64,000 nt of DNA, taken from positions 1,488,001-1,552,000 of the forward strand of contig NC_022357.1 in the NCBI RefSeq assembly GCF_000297055.2, in the 5' to 3' direction. The notes below the pieces were generated by a model. It did no database searches and had not been told where the DNA came from. It worked only from the letters and a program-made list of their open reading frames with translations. Of this stretch, positions 47,482-57,369 are shown piece by piece. Within the stretch, counting starts at the first letter, position 1; the number at the start of each line of letters is the position of its first letter. Source of the stretch: Sulfuricella denitrificans skB26 (GTDB lineage: Bacteria > Pseudomonadota > Gammaproteobacteria > Burkholderiales > Sulfuricellaceae). Made by a program: the position numbers and the translations under genes.

Positions 47482-47904
47482 TTAAACGGGGTGAGATCTC
47501 TGGCTAGATAATGAAATAAGGCGAGGATGCATGGGACAGTTAACACAAAAGTCACTGTCATCCATTTGGCCAGAAAAACATTGACCAATCATATTGGCAT
47601 ATTCACTACCGAATTCTTTTCTAAACCTTTCTGATTGGTTCATTAAATATACCGTGATTTGGGATTGAAGGCATTGAACGGACTTTGCAGCATTATCACG
47701 AGTATACCTATCCCAAACAAACTCATCTGGCAATATTGAACCAGCCATCCTTATCTCATCTGTGTAGCCCAATGCCCTATAAAAATCCTCAAAATTACTG
47801 ACACGGTGAAACAGGGTGTCATCTGCCACTATGTATCCAAAATCCTTTTGCGATGGACTTGAAAGATTATATGAAAAGTGCGGCATTCTTTTTGGATTGT
47901 TCAT
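47482..47904 (-). CDS. Hypothetical protein
   Basis: A 140-aa frame with no family I recognise. It is soluble, with no signal peptide, and has three Cys near the C-terminus (GQCFSGQ and FCVNCP). The composition is reasonable for a real protein, but there is no strong ribosome site, and the C-terminus (LSSQRSHPV) is low in information. It lies in the AT-rich stretch next to an IS remnant, so it may be acquired DNA or a decayed gene. Confidence 0.4.
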   Translation of the reverse strand: MNNPKRMPHFSYNLSSPSQKDFGYIVADDTLFHRVSNFEDFYRALGYTDEIRMAGSILPDEFVWDRYTRDNAAKSVQCLQSQITVYLMNQSERFRKEFGSEYANMIGQCFSGQMDDSDFCVNCPMHPRLISLSSQRSHPV

Positions 47905-48016
47905 AATTTAGCTACGCCAGTAATTATGATCATGACTCTACGCCTATTCTGATTTTATCAAATAGGGGATTCCCTTAATATTACTAGGCAAGAATGGGGC
48001 TAAGGATGAATCTCCC

Positions 48017-48196
48017 CTGTTGCGGAAGATATACATTGACCGGGAAGAAGCTCGGTGCGACATGATTCATTACATCGAGCTTTTTTATAACCCAAAACGC
48101 CGTCATGGTTACGCCAACCGGACTACTCCGGTAGAGTTAAAAAAATAGTTTTTCAACCGGCAGGAGAGTGTCTACTAAAGCCGGGGGATTCAGGGT
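48017..48196 (+). pseudogene. IS3-family transposase 3' remnant with right end
   Basis: A frame ending at the TAG at 48146-48148 reads REEARCDMIHYIELFYNPKR then RHGYANRTTPVELKK, which is the C-terminus of IS3-type integrase-like transposases (the IELFYNPKRRH motif). After the stop, about 45 bases end in TGTCTACTAAAGCCGGGGGA, resembling the right terminal repeat of such elements. The rest of the element is gone. The left boundary is approximate. Confidence 0.7.
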
Positions 48197-48253
48197 GTGC
48201 TACTCTTATAGCCTTACAATGTCTTCACAGTTAATTTCAGGGGAGTCCATAAT

Positions 48254-48544
48254 ATGAACAAAGGCGAATTGATCGATGCTGTGTCTAAAATGACCCAGCA
48301 CCCAAAAACACAAACAGAAGAGATGTTTAATGCGTTTATGGCGGTTATACAAAACTCGCTGACTAGTGGCAATAGTGTCCAGATGATCGGCTTTGGTACA
48401 TTCGCTGTTGAGGAACGCGCCGCCCGTATCGGTCGCAATCCGGCTACGGGTAAGGAACTCAAGATCCCCGCCAAGAGAGTCGTCAAATTCAAGGTCGGCA
48501 GCAAAATGAAAGATGCCGTTGCTGGCGTAACCAAGAAGAAGTAG
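48254..48544 (+). CDS. HU-family DNA-binding protein
   Basis: Histone-like nucleoid protein of 96 aa. The family core MNKGELIDAVS, GFGTFAVEERAARIGRNPATG (about residues 47-67) and the C-terminal KVGSKMKDAV are clear; the IGRNPATG arm includes the DNA-intercalating Pro. Slightly longer than HU (90 aa), with a basic KKK tail. GGGGAG lies about 9 bases before the ATG. IHF is less likely because of the GRNP context and tail. Confidence 0.93.
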   Translation: MNKGELIDAVSKMTQHPKTQTEEMFNAFMAVIQNSLTSGNSVQMIGFGTFAVEERAARIGRNPATGKELKIPAKRVVKFKVGSKMKDAVAGVTKKK

Positions 48545-48635
48545 TGCCAGGACGGGCGGACAACAATCCACCCGTCTTCGTTCTACCGAATCAAGCTGTT
48601 AATACCTTGCCGTTAGCCCAGGATACGCCCTGCAC

Positions 48636-49031
48636 ATGCTCCACAATTTGATGCCGTTTCTGATTCACTGGGGTATCACGTCCCTGTCCCTCTGGGTAGC
48701 AAGCTACGTGTTCAAGGGAATCCGGTTTGCGGATACCCCCTCGCTTGTCATTTCCGCTCTGTTGCTGGGTTTTGCCAACGCCATCATCAGGCCGCTGTTG
48801 ATTATTATTACCCTGCCGTTCACTTTGCTGACGCTGGGGTTTTTCCTGCTGGTGATCAATGCGCTGATGCTACAGCTGGTTTCATCATTGGTTAAGGGCT
48901 TCACGATTTCGGGATTCTGGACCGCTTTTTTTGCCAGCATATTTATTGCCATACTCAGTTTGTTAATTGGAGTCTATCTGGATGGCGGTGGCACATCCTG
49001 GCAATTGCATAGAACCGGCCTCTGGGTCTGA
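48636..49031 (+). CDS. Small four-helix membrane protein (phage holin family / YvlD-like)
   Basis: A 131-aa protein with four predicted membrane helices (around residues 5-25, 35-55, 60-85, 95-118). The segment LLLGFANAIIRPLLIIITLPFT followed by LTLGFFLLVINALML is typical of the YvlD-like family annotated as phage holin family. Such chromosomal proteins are widespread and there is no phage context here. Function is unknown. Confidence 0.85.
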   Translation: MLHNLMPFLIHWGITSLSLWVASYVFKGIRFADTPSLVISALLLGFANAIIRPLLIIITLPFTLLTLGFFLLVINALMLQLVSSLVKGFTISGFWTAFFASIFIAILSLLIGVYLDGGGTSWQLHRTGLWV

Positions 49032-49424
49032 TGCTCACGGATCGGTTCTGCCGGAGGCAGGGTAAGCTTAAACAAACGACATCTAAGCCTTAGCCTAGTT
49101 CATCCTATAGAGGTTTGATCAGAAAACATCGAGAGGTAGCGGAGTATTTTGTGCAGGCTTGGAAGATAGAAGAACCATTGCTCATAAGAATCCAATTCTA
49201 AAGAGCCCAGTTCTTTAAAGACATCGATCCGGTTAATCGAGAAGCTATTTTACTGTGATGGTAGGCTCAGGTTTGAGTAGGCTACTAAAATTTCAGTGGT
49301 GGTTACCGAAATTCCGTGGGAGCTACAACACCATTATTTAGTGCTCATCAAACCAGATCGATTTAACATAATATACATTATACGAAGTGAATTTATATTT
49401 TCATGTTTGACATTTAACATCTAA
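49032..49424. other. Gene-poor AT-rich gap
   Basis: 393 bases separating the convergent membrane-protein and ankyrin genes. No ORF, RNA or long repeat was recognised. It is more AT-rich than the flanking housekeeping DNA, especially 49360-49430. Confidence 0.5.
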
Positions 49425-50063
49425 TTACCTTTTTCCATGCAGTAGATCGGCAATATCAGTATTACCGCTCTCCATTGCCCAACTCCAGGCTGTTGCTCCA
49501 TTTTCATTTTTGATGCCTACATTGGCGTGATAATTGAGCAACACTTTAACTACTTCGATGTGCCCGCCTTTTGATGCCAGCATCAACGCGGTTGTACCGT
49601 TGCGGGTCGCGGAGTTAACTTCCGAGCCAGCCCGCAACAGTATCCCGACAATTTCGCTATGGCCAGAAAATGCCGCATACATCATCGGTGTCCAGCCCTG
49701 ATGATTTGGGCCTGCATCAGCCCCAAAGCCGAGCAACGTGTTGACTACATGAATATGTCCATTAAGCGCCGCAAGCATGAGTGCCGACTCACCGAATTGG
49801 TTTCTGGTGTTTAGTTTCGCGCCGGACATATGAAGCGTACGTAAAATAGTGTTTTGCCCTTCGCGTGCGGCAATAATTAAAGCCGTGTTGCCATTAGCAT
49901 CCATTACATTGGCATCGACACCCCTGGCAAGAAAATCCTGGACTGCACCAGTATCACCAAGAGGTATCGATATAAATAAATCATCAATAAATCCATCAGC
50001 TAAAGAAATATTGCTAACCAGCATTAGGATAAATAACGCCTTACCTACTATTTTATATATCAT
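49425..50063 (-). CDS. Ankyrin-repeat protein, exported
   Basis: A 212-aa protein with an N-terminal signal peptide (KALFILMLVSNISLADG, cleavage near residue 22) and about five ankyrin repeats from residue 30 on (NTALIIAAREGQNTILRTL, ESALMLAALNGHIHVVNTLL, WTPMMYAAFSGHSEIVGILL, TTALMLASKGGHIEVVKVLL, ATAWSWAMESGN). It should be periplasmic and act in protein binding. Its ATG overlaps the tatD stop by 4 bases (ATGA), so it is the last gene of the long minus-strand block. Confidence 0.9.
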   Translation of the reverse strand: MIYKIVGKALFILMLVSNISLADGFIDDLFISIPLGDTGAVQDFLARGVDANVMDANGNTALIIAAREGQNTILRTLHMSGAKLNTRNQFGESALMLAALNGHIHVVNTLLGFGADAGPNHQGWTPMMYAAFSGHSEIVGILLRAGSEVNSATRNGTTALMLASKGGHIEVVKVLLNYHANVGIKNENGATAWSWAMESGNTDIADLLHGKR

Positions 50064-50824
50064 TTTACTTTAAACAGTCGCATAAAATTACGAGTGGTGG
50101 CCTCAGTTAATTCTTCATTACTGATTCCTCTCAATCGTGCGACTTCCTCCGCGACATGCTTCACATATGCCGGTTGGTTGGTTTTTCCACGAAATGGAGC
50201 GGGTGCAAGATAAGGTGAATCGGTTTCGACCAGCACTCTATCCAGCGGTATTTCCTTTGCAACTTCCTTAACTTGTATCGCCTTCTTAAAGGTAACTATG
50301 CCTGAAAAGGAGATATAAAATCCAAGAGCTATCGCACGTTCCGCAACCTCCAGACTTTCGGTAAAGCAATGCATTACCCCACCTACGCTTGCCGCCCCCT
50401 CCTCTTCCATGATGCGCAGCGTATCGGCCGCGGCCTCGCGGGTATGGATAATCAATGGCTTGCCGCAAAGTCTTGCTGCCCGGATATGGTTGCGAAAGCG
50501 CTCCCTTTGCCATTCTAGGTCGCCTTTCAGTCTGAAGTAATCCAGACCGGTTTCACCGATTGCAATCACCTTGGGATGGTTCGCAAATTCAACCAGCTTT
50601 TCAACTGTCGGTTCCTCCTCGTCTTCATAGTCGGGATGAACTCCGGTCGATGCGTAGAGTTGAGGGTGGGTTTCAGCCAGGCTGATAACCGCATGAAAAT
50701 CTGAGAGATTAACGCTTACGCATAGCGCAAGACCGACGCCATTGTTTTCCATGTTGGCGAATATCTCGGGCAGATTTGAGGCGAGTTCAGGAAAATTTAA
50801 GTGGCAGTGGGAATCGACTAGCAT
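50060..50824 (-). CDS. tatD: TatD-family metal-dependent hydrolase
   Basis: Predicted cytoplasmic Mg/Zn-dependent DNase of the TatD/YcfH family. Metal-binding motifs: DSHCHLNFP at residues 4-12, IGETGLDYF, LIIHTREAA, MHCFTES and VETDSPYLAP. ATG 50824 gives the standard start MLVDSHCHL; a GTG three codons upstream is possible. At 254 aa it fits. In this gene order (holB-pilZ-tatD) the closest E. coli homologue is YcfH, so the symbol is used in the family sense. Confidence 0.9.
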   Translation of the reverse strand: MLVDSHCHLNFPELASNLPEIFANMENNGVGLALCVSVNLSDFHAVISLAETHPQLYASTGVHPDYEDEEEPTVEKLVEFANHPKVIAIGETGLDYFRLKGDLEWQRERFRNHIRAARLCGKPLIIHTREAAADTLRIMEEEGAASVGGVMHCFTESLEVAERAIALGFYISFSGIVTFKKAIQVKEVAKEIPLDRVLVETDSPYLAPAPFRGKTNQPAYVKHVAEEVARLRGISNEELTEATTRNFMRLFKVK

Positions 50825-50881
50825 GGCTTGCACGGGAGTATGCCGCCCGTGGGCGGCGGCGTGGTTTGAGTGGAGTACTAT

Positions 50882-51244
50882 CTACATAGTATGGGTTGGG
50901 CGGGTTGTTTTGCTGCCGCCAAGTAAGCCCTCGATTTTGTTGCGTGCCGAGACACCGCTTTCATTATCGCCGAACTGCACGCCTACCCCCTGGACCTTGT
51001 TGCCCTGCGCCCCTTCCGGGGTAATCCAGACAACACGGCCAGCTACCGGCAACTTGTTCGGATCCTCCATCAAGGAAAGCAGCATGAAAACCTCATCACC
51101 CAGTCGATAAGGCTTGTTGGTTGGGATAAAGATCCCGCCGTTCTTCAGATAAGGCATATATGCCGCATACAGTGCAGTTTTTTCCTTGATGCTCAAAGAA
51201 AGTACACCTGGCCGCGGAGAGGCTGAAGTTTTTGAATCAGACAT
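50882..51244 (-). CDS. pilZ: PilZ-domain type IV pilus protein
   Basis: A 120-aa PilZ-fold protein. It begins RPGVLSLSIKEKTALYAAYMP and has NGGIFIPTNKPYRLGDEVFMLLSL and GRVVWITPEGAQGNKVQGVGVQF, the typical PilZ pattern of pilus biogenesis proteins. It lacks the RxxxR c-di-GMP arm, as classical PilZ does. The position after holB and before tatD is the same as in Pseudomonas. It overlaps holB by 8 bases. Confidence 0.9.
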   Translation of the reverse strand: MSDSKTSASPRPGVLSLSIKEKTALYAAYMPYLKNGGIFIPTNKPYRLGDEVFMLLSLMEDPNKLPVAGRVVWITPEGAQGNKVQGVGVQFGDNESGVSARNKIEGLLGGSKTTRPTHTM

Positions 51245-52271
51245 AAGCGGCTTCCTGACGATTCACGAGTTGCCAATAAGAAAAAAACAATTGCTCCAGC
51301 ACCAATCTGGTGTTCAGCGGATGGTGCACAGCGCGCTGTGCAGTTAATAACTCCTGCTGGAACCGAAACAATTCTATCAAGTTAACAGCTTTTGCCAAGC
51401 GATTCATTTCCGCTGACGACTCAGGCTGGTATCGCGCCTGTCCCGCCATACCAATACTTGCTAGATCATAGACCCACTGCTGCATCCAATTGAGTATCCA
51501 GGCCAACTCCATCTTGTCGCCCTGCTCTGCCAAGGCAAGCGGGTCAAATCGATCCGGCGCACCAAGCTGTTCCAGAATTTGACGGCGTTTAATCTGATAA
51601 TCTTCTGCGCTTAACCGAAGGGCGGCAAGGGGTGCGTAGCCCGATTGCGCCAGGCAAGCCTCCGCTTCTGCGACCTCCTGCTCCCGTAGCCACTTCAATG
51701 CCTCTGCACGCCCAGGAAGCGGTGCATCAATCTTTTGGCAGCGGCTGCGAACTGTAGGAAGCAGGCGTTGGGGCTGATGTGACACAAGAATAAACAAAGT
51801 GCCAAGCGGCGGCTCCTCCAATGTTTTCAGCAGCGCATTGGCTGCGTGAACATTCATCGCTTCCGCCGGGTGAGCCAGAATAATGCGCATGCCATTGCGG
51901 TGAGTTGTCAGGTTGACGAAATCCGCTAATTCACGAATCTGGGCCACAGTAATAAATTGGCTCGCTTTTTTGTCGGTCGCCTTGCCCTGCTCTGCCGTTT
52001 CGCCCGTAGATTCAGCCGCAGAACTCTGTGCTTCAGGTTCAAGCAGACGAAAGTCGGGATGTCCGCCGATCTTGAACCAATGGCATGAGCCGCAATGTTC
52101 GCAAGCTTCACCCGAATCCAGTGGGGATTCACACAGTAACGCTTGTGCCAGCGTATAGGCCAAATTGAATTTCCCAATTCCACCACGGCCTTGCAGCAAC
52201 AGCGCGCCAGGCAAAGTCGCCTTGGTCGACATTAGTCGCCGCCAAATATTAATTTGCCATGAATAAATCAT
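51237..52271 (-). CDS. holB: DNA polymerase III delta-prime subunit
   Basis: Clamp-loader subunit of the AAA+ type. LLQGRGGIGKFNLAYTLAQALLC (P-loop-like), a zinc site CEHCGSCHWF, HPAEAMNVHAANALLKTLEEPP and the SRC motif of VRSRCQKI are present. At 344 aa it is similar to E. coli HolB (334). An insertion rich in Glu, Ala and Lys after the zinc site (about residues 80-105) is a small oddity. It overlaps pilZ by 8 bases and follows tmk by 5. Confidence 0.9.
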   Translation of the reverse strand: MIYSWQINIWRRLMSTKATLPGALLLQGRGGIGKFNLAYTLAQALLCESPLDSGEACEHCGSCHWFKIGGHPDFRLLEPEAQSSAAESTGETAEQGKATDKKASQFITVAQIRELADFVNLTTHRNGMRIILAHPAEAMNVHAANALLKTLEEPPLGTLFILVSHQPQRLLPTVRSRCQKIDAPLPGRAEALKWLREQEVAEAEACLAQSGYAPLAALRLSAEDYQIKRRQILEQLGAPDRFDPLALAEQGDKMELAWILNWMQQWVYDLASIGMAGQARYQPESSAEMNRLAKAVNLIELFRFQQELLTAQRAVHHPLNTRLVLEQLFFSYWQLVNRQEAAYV

Positions 52272-52276
52272 ATTAA

Positions 52277-52897
52277 TCAGAGCGATGAAATAATATCTTC
52301 AAGATCAACTTGAATTTCATTCAACGTCCGCCCACTATCGATCACCCGGATTCGTTCAGGGAATTGCGATGCGCGCTTCAAATATGCGTCCCGCACGCGT
52401 TGGAAAAATTCCTGCTTTTCCTGTTCGAAACGGTCCAGAGAAACATTGCCGGACAAGCGCTGCCGACTAACTTCGAGTGTAACGTCGAATAACAAGGTCA
52501 AGTTCGGCTGCAAATCCTGCTGAACCCATTGCTCAAGGATTTTCAGTTTGGATTCTTCCAGTCCCCTGCCCCCGCCCTGATAGGCAAAACTGGCGTCGGT
52601 AAAGCGGTCTGAAATTACCCAGGTTCCTGCACTCAACGCAGGAATAATGACCTTGTCCAAGTGCTCCCGCCTGGCAGCGAACATCAGCAGAGCCTCGGTT
52701 TCAAGATGCATGGCTTGATGCAGGAGCAGTTCGCGCAATGCTTCGCCAAGCGGCGTTCCGCCCGGTTCCCTGGTGACAAGGACATTTTTACCTTGACTGC
52801 GCAAACGCTCCGCCAGCCAATTCAGGTGGGTGCTCTTACCGGCACCATCAATTCCCTCAAGGGTGATGAATTTTGATTTATTTGTATTTAATATCAT
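52277..52897 (-). CDS. tmk: Thymidylate kinase
   Basis: Phosphorylates dTMP to dTDP. P-loop [18 protein letters not shown] at residues about 11-28, [10 protein letters not shown] (DR-type substrate site) and [21 protein letters not shown] are visible. I chose ATG 52897 (206 aa); the frame stays open to 53002 but that extension enters mltG and has no family sequence. No clear ribosome site, suggesting translational coupling to mltG 14 bases upstream. Confidence 0.93.
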   Translation of the reverse strand: MILNTNKSKFITLEGIDGAGKSTHLNWLAERLRSQGKNVLVTREPGGTPLGEALRELLLHQAMHLETEALLMFAARREHLDKVIIPALSAGTWVISDRFTDASFAYQGGGRGLEESKLKILEQWVQQDLQPNLTLLFDVTLEVSRQRLSGNVSLDRFEQEKQEFFQRVRDAYLKRASQFPERIRVIDSGRTLNEIQVDLEDIISSL

Positions 52898-52910
52898 TAT
52901 ATTGCGATAT

Positions 52911-53924
52911 TTAATTAATCTTTTTTCTGGATAAATTTTTCTGGTAACGCGCCACAGCCTGATTATGCTCCGCCAAGCTGCGGGAAAACTGGTGGGTGCC
53001 ATCCCCCTTGCTTACGAAATACAGCGCGGAGGTCTCGTCAGGGTGTAAAGCCGCATGAATAGAAGCCGATCCCGGCATGGCAATCGGACCGGGCGGAAGT
53101 CCGCTGCGAGTGTAAGTATTATAGGCATTATCGGCGGTTAAATCGCTCTTATGCAAATTGCCATCAAACGTCTCGCCAAGGCCGTAAATGACTGTTGGAT
53201 CCGTTTGCAACCTCATGCCGATACGCAGGCGATTGATAAAGACGGCAGCGATCATCGGACGTTCTACGGATTGCCCGGTTTCCTTCTCGACGATGGAGGC
53301 CATGATCAAAGCTTCGTAAGGTGTGGAATACGGCAGATTCGGGCTGCGTTCACGCCAGGCATCGGCTAGTCGTTGCCCCATGATCTGGTAGGCCCGTTTT
53401 AGTACTGACAAGTCGCTCATCCCGTTGCTGAAATAATAGGTGTCTGGAAAAAAGAGCCCCTCGGCGCTCTCTTCCTCGATCCCCAGGCGATTTAACAACT
53501 CCCTGTCGCTCAGGCCGGTGGTGTCGTGCCTGATAGCCGGATGCTCGTCTAGCGCCTTGCGCATCTGGCTGAAATTCCAACCCTCTATAAACACAATTGC
53601 GCTCTGGCTGACATCGCCCTTCGTGATCTTTTGAAGCAGTTGGAACGGGGTAATTTCATGATCCAGTTGATAATTGCCAGCCTTGATTTCCCCTTCCCTT
53701 CTAAAGGATTTTGCCAAGGTGATAAAGCTCCATGGCTCTGAAATCAGTCCTTCAGTACTGAATTGTCTGGCAACGGTACGCAGGCTGCTACCATGCTTGA
53801 GCGTAAACTCGTAAGGCACTTGGGGCAGGTGTACAGGGGTGTTGGCAAAATACAGTATCCAGCCCGCAGCCATCATTCCCAACACAATGAGCGTGGCAAC
53901 GCCGCGCTTAATGACAGTCATCAT
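52911..53924 (-). CDS. mltG: Endolytic murein transglycosylase MltG
   Basis: Inner-membrane enzyme that cuts nascent glycan strands and sets their length. One N-terminal membrane helix ([18 protein letters not shown], residues 9-26), a LysM-like region, then the catalytic domain with [13 protein letters not shown] (catalytic Glu) and the C-terminal [18 protein letters not shown]. At 337 aa it is normal. It overlaps pabC by 17 bases. Confidence 0.93.
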   Translation of the reverse strand: MMTVIKRGVATLIVLGMMAAGWILYFANTPVHLPQVPYEFTLKHGSSLRTVARQFSTEGLISEPWSFITLAKSFRREGEIKAGNYQLDHEITPFQLLQKITKGDVSQSAIVFIEGWNFSQMRKALDEHPAIRHDTTGLSDRELLNRLGIEEESAEGLFFPDTYYFSNGMSDLSVLKRAYQIMGQRLADAWRERSPNLPYSTPYEALIMASIVEKETGQSVERPMIAAVFINRLRIGMRLQTDPTVIYGLGETFDGNLHKSDLTADNAYNTYTRSGLPPGPIAMPGSASIHAALHPDETSALYFVSKGDGTHQFSRSLAEHNQAVARYQKNLSRKKIN

Positions 53925-54720
53925 CCAGCAAATTCCTCAAGAGCGCCGCCAGTTTGCCGGCCGGCCATGTTTTTCCGGCCAGTTCCCTGACCTGCCAGAC
54001 GCCAAATACGCTGTTGCAAAGCACAACCTCGTCCGCGTCATAAATTCGGGCCAACGGCAGGTTTTCCACCCTGACCGCCATGCCGAGCCTGCCAGCCAGA
54101 TCCATGATGCGTTCCCGCTGCACGCCGGCCACGCCGCAACGCACGAGATCCGGGGTGTGCAAAGTCTTGCCCTTAAGAAGAAACAGATTGCTCATCGTGC
54201 CTTCGATTACATTTCCACCTATGTCGAGCATTAAACCCTCGGCAATTTCGGAATTGCTCCATTCCCGTCGCGCTAGCACGTTTTCCAGTCGATTGAGATG
54301 CTTGATCCCAGCCAGCTGGGGTTGTATGCCAAGGCGCGTGGAACAAAGGTGCAGCCTCACCCCCTCTGTCAAATAGCTTGCCGGATACTGCGGAGCGGGA
54401 GTCGCCATCAGGATGTGGGTCGGTTCCATGTGCTCTGGGATAGCATAGCCACGTTGGCTCTCGCCACGAGTGACAATTACTTTCACCACGCAGTCTGGTG
54501 CTTCCGCTAGCAATTGGGCCATTTCTACAGCCAGGATGGTTTCCGGCGGGCAAACAATGTTGAGCGCCGCACAATCCGCGTACAGCTTGTCATAATGACG
54601 TGGCCAGCACAATGGATGGCCGGCTCTCACCAGCAAAGAACGAAAAACCCCATCACCGTACATCAACCCTCGGTCAAAGGCCCGGACATATTCGCTCGGA
54701 AGACCATTAACCAGGATCAT
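53908..54720 (-). CDS. pabC: Aminodeoxychorismate lyase
   Basis: PLP enzyme that releases pyruvate from 4-amino-4-deoxychorismate to give p-aminobenzoate for folate. Class IV aminotransferase fold; the PLP Lys is in GIKHLNRLENVLARR (about residues 138-152) and the start has the DRGLMYGDGVFRSLLV signature. The 270-aa length is normal. It overlaps pabB by 4 bases and mltG by 17 bases. The pabB-pabC-mltG-tmk-holB order is well conserved. Confidence 0.93.
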   Translation of the reverse strand: MILVNGLPSEYVRAFDRGLMYGDGVFRSLLVRAGHPLCWPRHYDKLYADCAALNIVCPPETILAVEMAQLLAEAPDCVVKVIVTRGESQRGYAIPEHMEPTHILMATPAPQYPASYLTEGVRLHLCSTRLGIQPQLAGIKHLNRLENVLARREWSNSEIAEGLMLDIGGNVIEGTMSNLFLLKGKTLHTPDLVRCGVAGVQRERIMDLAGRLGMAVRVENLPLARIYDADEVVLCNSVFGVWQVRELAGKTWPAGKLAALLRNLLDDDCH

Positions 54721-56039
54721 TGAGCAGTTCCTAACGCCCTGAGCAACCCTTTTGCCTTGGCGCGAGTTTCGGCAAGTTCACGTAAAGGGTCGGAGTCAGC
54801 AACGATACCTGCACCGGCCTTGAAGGTCAGCGCATTCTCTTCGAACATAAAGCTGCGGATCAAGATGTTGAGATCCATGCTGCCATCGAGATTAAGATAT
54901 CCCATGCTGCCTGTATAAGCGTAACGGGATGAGGGTTCAAGCTCACTGATGATTTGCATGGTACGGACCTTGGGGCAGCCGGTAATCGTGCCTCCTGGAA
55001 ACAACGCACGTATCACTTCAGAAGGAGTCGTGTTCTCGCGCAAACGGCCATGCACGCTGGATTCGATGTGATGTACGTGAGCGTAGCTGCACACCGTCAT
55101 CAACTCACTGACCTCGATGCTGCCTGGCTCGCACACCCGCCCCAGATCATTGCGTTCGAGGTCGACCAGCATGATGTGCTCGGCGCGTTCCTTGGGGCTG
55201 GCTATCAACTGTTGACGCAACAGTTCATCCTCTTCTGCCAGCAGAGCACGCGGATGCGTGCCGGCGATCGGGCGCGTTTCGATCACGCCACTACGTATCT
55301 TCGCCAGTCTCTCCGGGGAAGAACTGATAATCTGGTAACTGCCGAAGTCGGCGATACCCGCAAAAGGGGCCGGATTGCTCTCGCGCAGGCGTGCGTAAAC
55401 ACCGATCGCACTGCCTTGATGTTCGATCCGTGCCTGCCACTGGCGTGCAAGATTGACCTGGAACACGTCCCCTTCCAGGATGTAGCGCTTAATCTTAGCC
55501 ACCCCTTGCAGGAAAATCTGTTCGTCTTCCTCTTCAAGTTCCTCCACCCTTACCGGGTTGCTCTCATATTCGGTAACATCACTCAAATCGGTGCGCAGGT
55601 CTTCAAGAAGATGCGAATGGGCCTCCTCAGCAAACAAGTAGGTCTGCCTCTTGACATGGTCGACCATGATCGCCGCAGGGATACGGACAAGGGCGGCCAA
55701 CGGGAATTGGCTTGTCTGCTGTCTTTCTGCGACGGAGGGCTCTAGTTGGTGTAGCAATTCATAGCCAAGATAAACGAACCAGCCCCCGTGAAAGGGAAGC
55801 TTGCTCGCTTCCTGCTCTGGTGGGCGCGTGGATTTCCCCCACTCTTCATCCAGAACAAAAAAAAATGATTTTTCCAATCCTGCCGGATCGGAGGGGAATA
55901 TTTGTGACTGCACTGGAAAAGCGAAAAGAATATCCCAACCAGGACAACTCAGGGTTTGCAGCAGATAAGGATAGCGCAACGGATTTGCCGCATGGAGGCC
56001 AAGCAAGTCAGGCGTACCGGGGAGCTGTATGACGGGCAC
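54717..56039 (-). CDS. pabB: Aminodeoxychorismate synthase component I
   Basis: Chorismate-utilising enzyme that makes 4-amino-4-deoxychorismate with a glutamine amidotransferase partner. The chorismate-binding core includes FQVNLARQWQAR, ETRPIAGTHPR, DLERNDLGRVCEPGS and FPGGTITGCPK. At 440 aa it lacks an amidotransferase domain. Anthranilate synthase (TrpE) is the alternative because of PIAGT, but the adjacent pabC argues for PabB. pabA is not in the window. Confidence 0.87.
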   Translation of the reverse strand: MPVIQLPGTPDLLGLHAANPLRYPYLLQTLSCPGWDILFAFPVQSQIFPSDPAGLEKSFFFVLDEEWGKSTRPPEQEASKLPFHGGWFVYLGYELLHQLEPSVAERQQTSQFPLAALVRIPAAIMVDHVKRQTYLFAEEAHSHLLEDLRTDLSDVTEYESNPVRVEELEEEDEQIFLQGVAKIKRYILEGDVFQVNLARQWQARIEHQGSAIGVYARLRESNPAPFAGIADFGSYQIISSSPERLAKIRSGVIETRPIAGTHPRALLAEEDELLRQQLIASPKERAEHIMLVDLERNDLGRVCEPGSIEVSELMTVCSYAHVHHIESSVHGRLRENTTPSEVIRALFPGGTITGCPKVRTMQIISELEPSSRYAYTGSMGYLNLDGSMDLNILIRSFMFEENALTFKAGAGIVADSDPLRELAETRAKAKGLLRALGTAQ

Positions 56040-56088
56040 AAGCTACCTTAATGACAAGAAAACCCCAGAGACGTGAGCCCCTGCAGGC

Positions 56089-57327
56089 TCAGATCTTGCG
56101 AAACACCAGAGTACCGTTGGTGCCACCAAACCCGAAGGAATTCGACAGGGCGACATCGATTTTCATCTTGCGGGCAATATTCGGCACATAGTCAAGATCA
56201 CACTCGGGGTCCTGCTCGACCATATTGATGGTCGGCGGAGAAATTTGATGATATATGCTCAGTGCAGAAAATACCGCTTCGACCCCGCCGGCAGCACCAA
56301 GCAGATGCCCGGTCATGGATTTTGTCGAATTGACTGCGATATTTTTGGCGTGTTCGCCAAAGCACAGCTTGACCGCCTTGGTTTCTGCCAAATCGCCCAA
56401 AGGCGTGGATGTGCCGTGGGCATTGATGAAATCAACCTGATCGTGTGGAATACCCGCGTTACGCAAGGCATTCGTCATGCATCGAGCGGCGCCGCTACCG
56501 TCTTCGCAGGGAGCCGTCATGTGGTTGGCATCTGCGCTCATGCCGAAACCCGGCACTTCGGCATAAATTCTCGCTCCGCGCGCCTTGGCGTGTTCGTATT
56601 CTTCGAGCACCAGTATCCCTGCGCCTTCTCCAAGCACGAAGCCATCCCGACCGGTATCCCAGGGGCGACTCGCCCTTTCGGGATCATCATTGCGAGTGGA
56701 TAGCGCGCGTGCCGAGGCAAAGCCGCCAACCGCCAGTGGTGTCACAGTAGATTCCGCTCCGCCCGCGATCATGATATCGGCGTCGCCGTACTCGATCATG
56801 CGCGCGGAATCGCCAATGCAGTGAGTCGCCGTGGTACAGGCTGTAACCATCGCCAGATTCGGGCCTTTTAGTCCAAACATGATGGACAGATTGCCTGAGA
56901 TCATATTGATGATCGTGCCTGGAATGAAAAACGGGGAAATTTTGCGCGGACCGCCTTCCAGATAGGTGTTATGAGTAACCTCGATCATCGGTAAACCACC
57001 GATGCCGGAACCGATATTAACGCCGATGCGTTCGGCGTTTTCCGGGGTAACCACAATGCCGGAGTCCTTGATCGCCTGCACTCCCGCCGCAAGCCCGTAA
57101 TGGATAAAAATATCCATGCGGCGAGCTTCCTTGGCGGAAATGTATTCGGTGATATCGAACCCTTTGACCTCACCGGCAATCTGGGAGGAAAAAGCTGTGG
57201 GGTCGAACCGGGTAATCCGGCTTATTCCAGACTTGCCGGCAAGAATGTTCGACCACGCTTGCTCAACAGTATTACCGACAGGCGAAATTATGCCCAGACC
57301 GGTGATGACGACTCTGCGTTTAGACAA
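56089..57327 (-). CDS. fabF: 3-Oxoacyl-ACP synthase II
   Basis: Condensing enzyme of fatty acid elongation. Catalytic Cys164 in TACTTATHC and the two His residues in [11 protein letters not shown] and [13 protein letters not shown] are in place. The 412-aa length is exact. Directly after acpP in the conserved fab cluster; the pabB gene is 49 bases downstream. Confidence 0.96.
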   Translation of the reverse strand: MSKRRVVITGLGIISPVGNTVEQAWSNILAGKSGISRITRFDPTAFSSQIAGEVKGFDITEYISAKEARRMDIFIHYGLAAGVQAIKDSGIVVTPENAERIGVNIGSGIGGLPMIEVTHNTYLEGGPRKISPFFIPGTIINMISGNLSIMFGLKGPNLAMVTACTTATHCIGDSARMIEYGDADIMIAGGAESTVTPLAVGGFASARALSTRNDDPERASRPWDTGRDGFVLGEGAGILVLEEYEHAKARGARIYAEVPGFGMSADANHMTAPCEDGSGAARCMTNALRNAGIPHDQVDFINAHGTSTPLGDLAETKAVKLCFGEHAKNIAVNSTKSMTGHLLGAAGGVEAVFSALSIYHQISPPTINMVEQDPECDLDYVPNIARKMKIDVALSNSFGFGGTNGTLVFRKI

Positions 57328-57369
57328 GACGGCTCCAGTTGCGAGTGGTTACAGGATAGATGGAACAGT

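Noticed and set aside
47394-47588. 64-codon minus-strand frame with a hydrophobic N-terminus
   Set aside because: Overlaps the 140-aa ORF in another frame and shows no family features.
48636-49031. Prophage marker (holin)
   Set aside because: The family is widespread in chromosomes and no other phage genes lie nearby.
56040-56088. Terminator between fabF and pabB
   Set aside because: GAGCC/GGCTC gives only a 5-bp stem without an adjacent T-run; not convincing.
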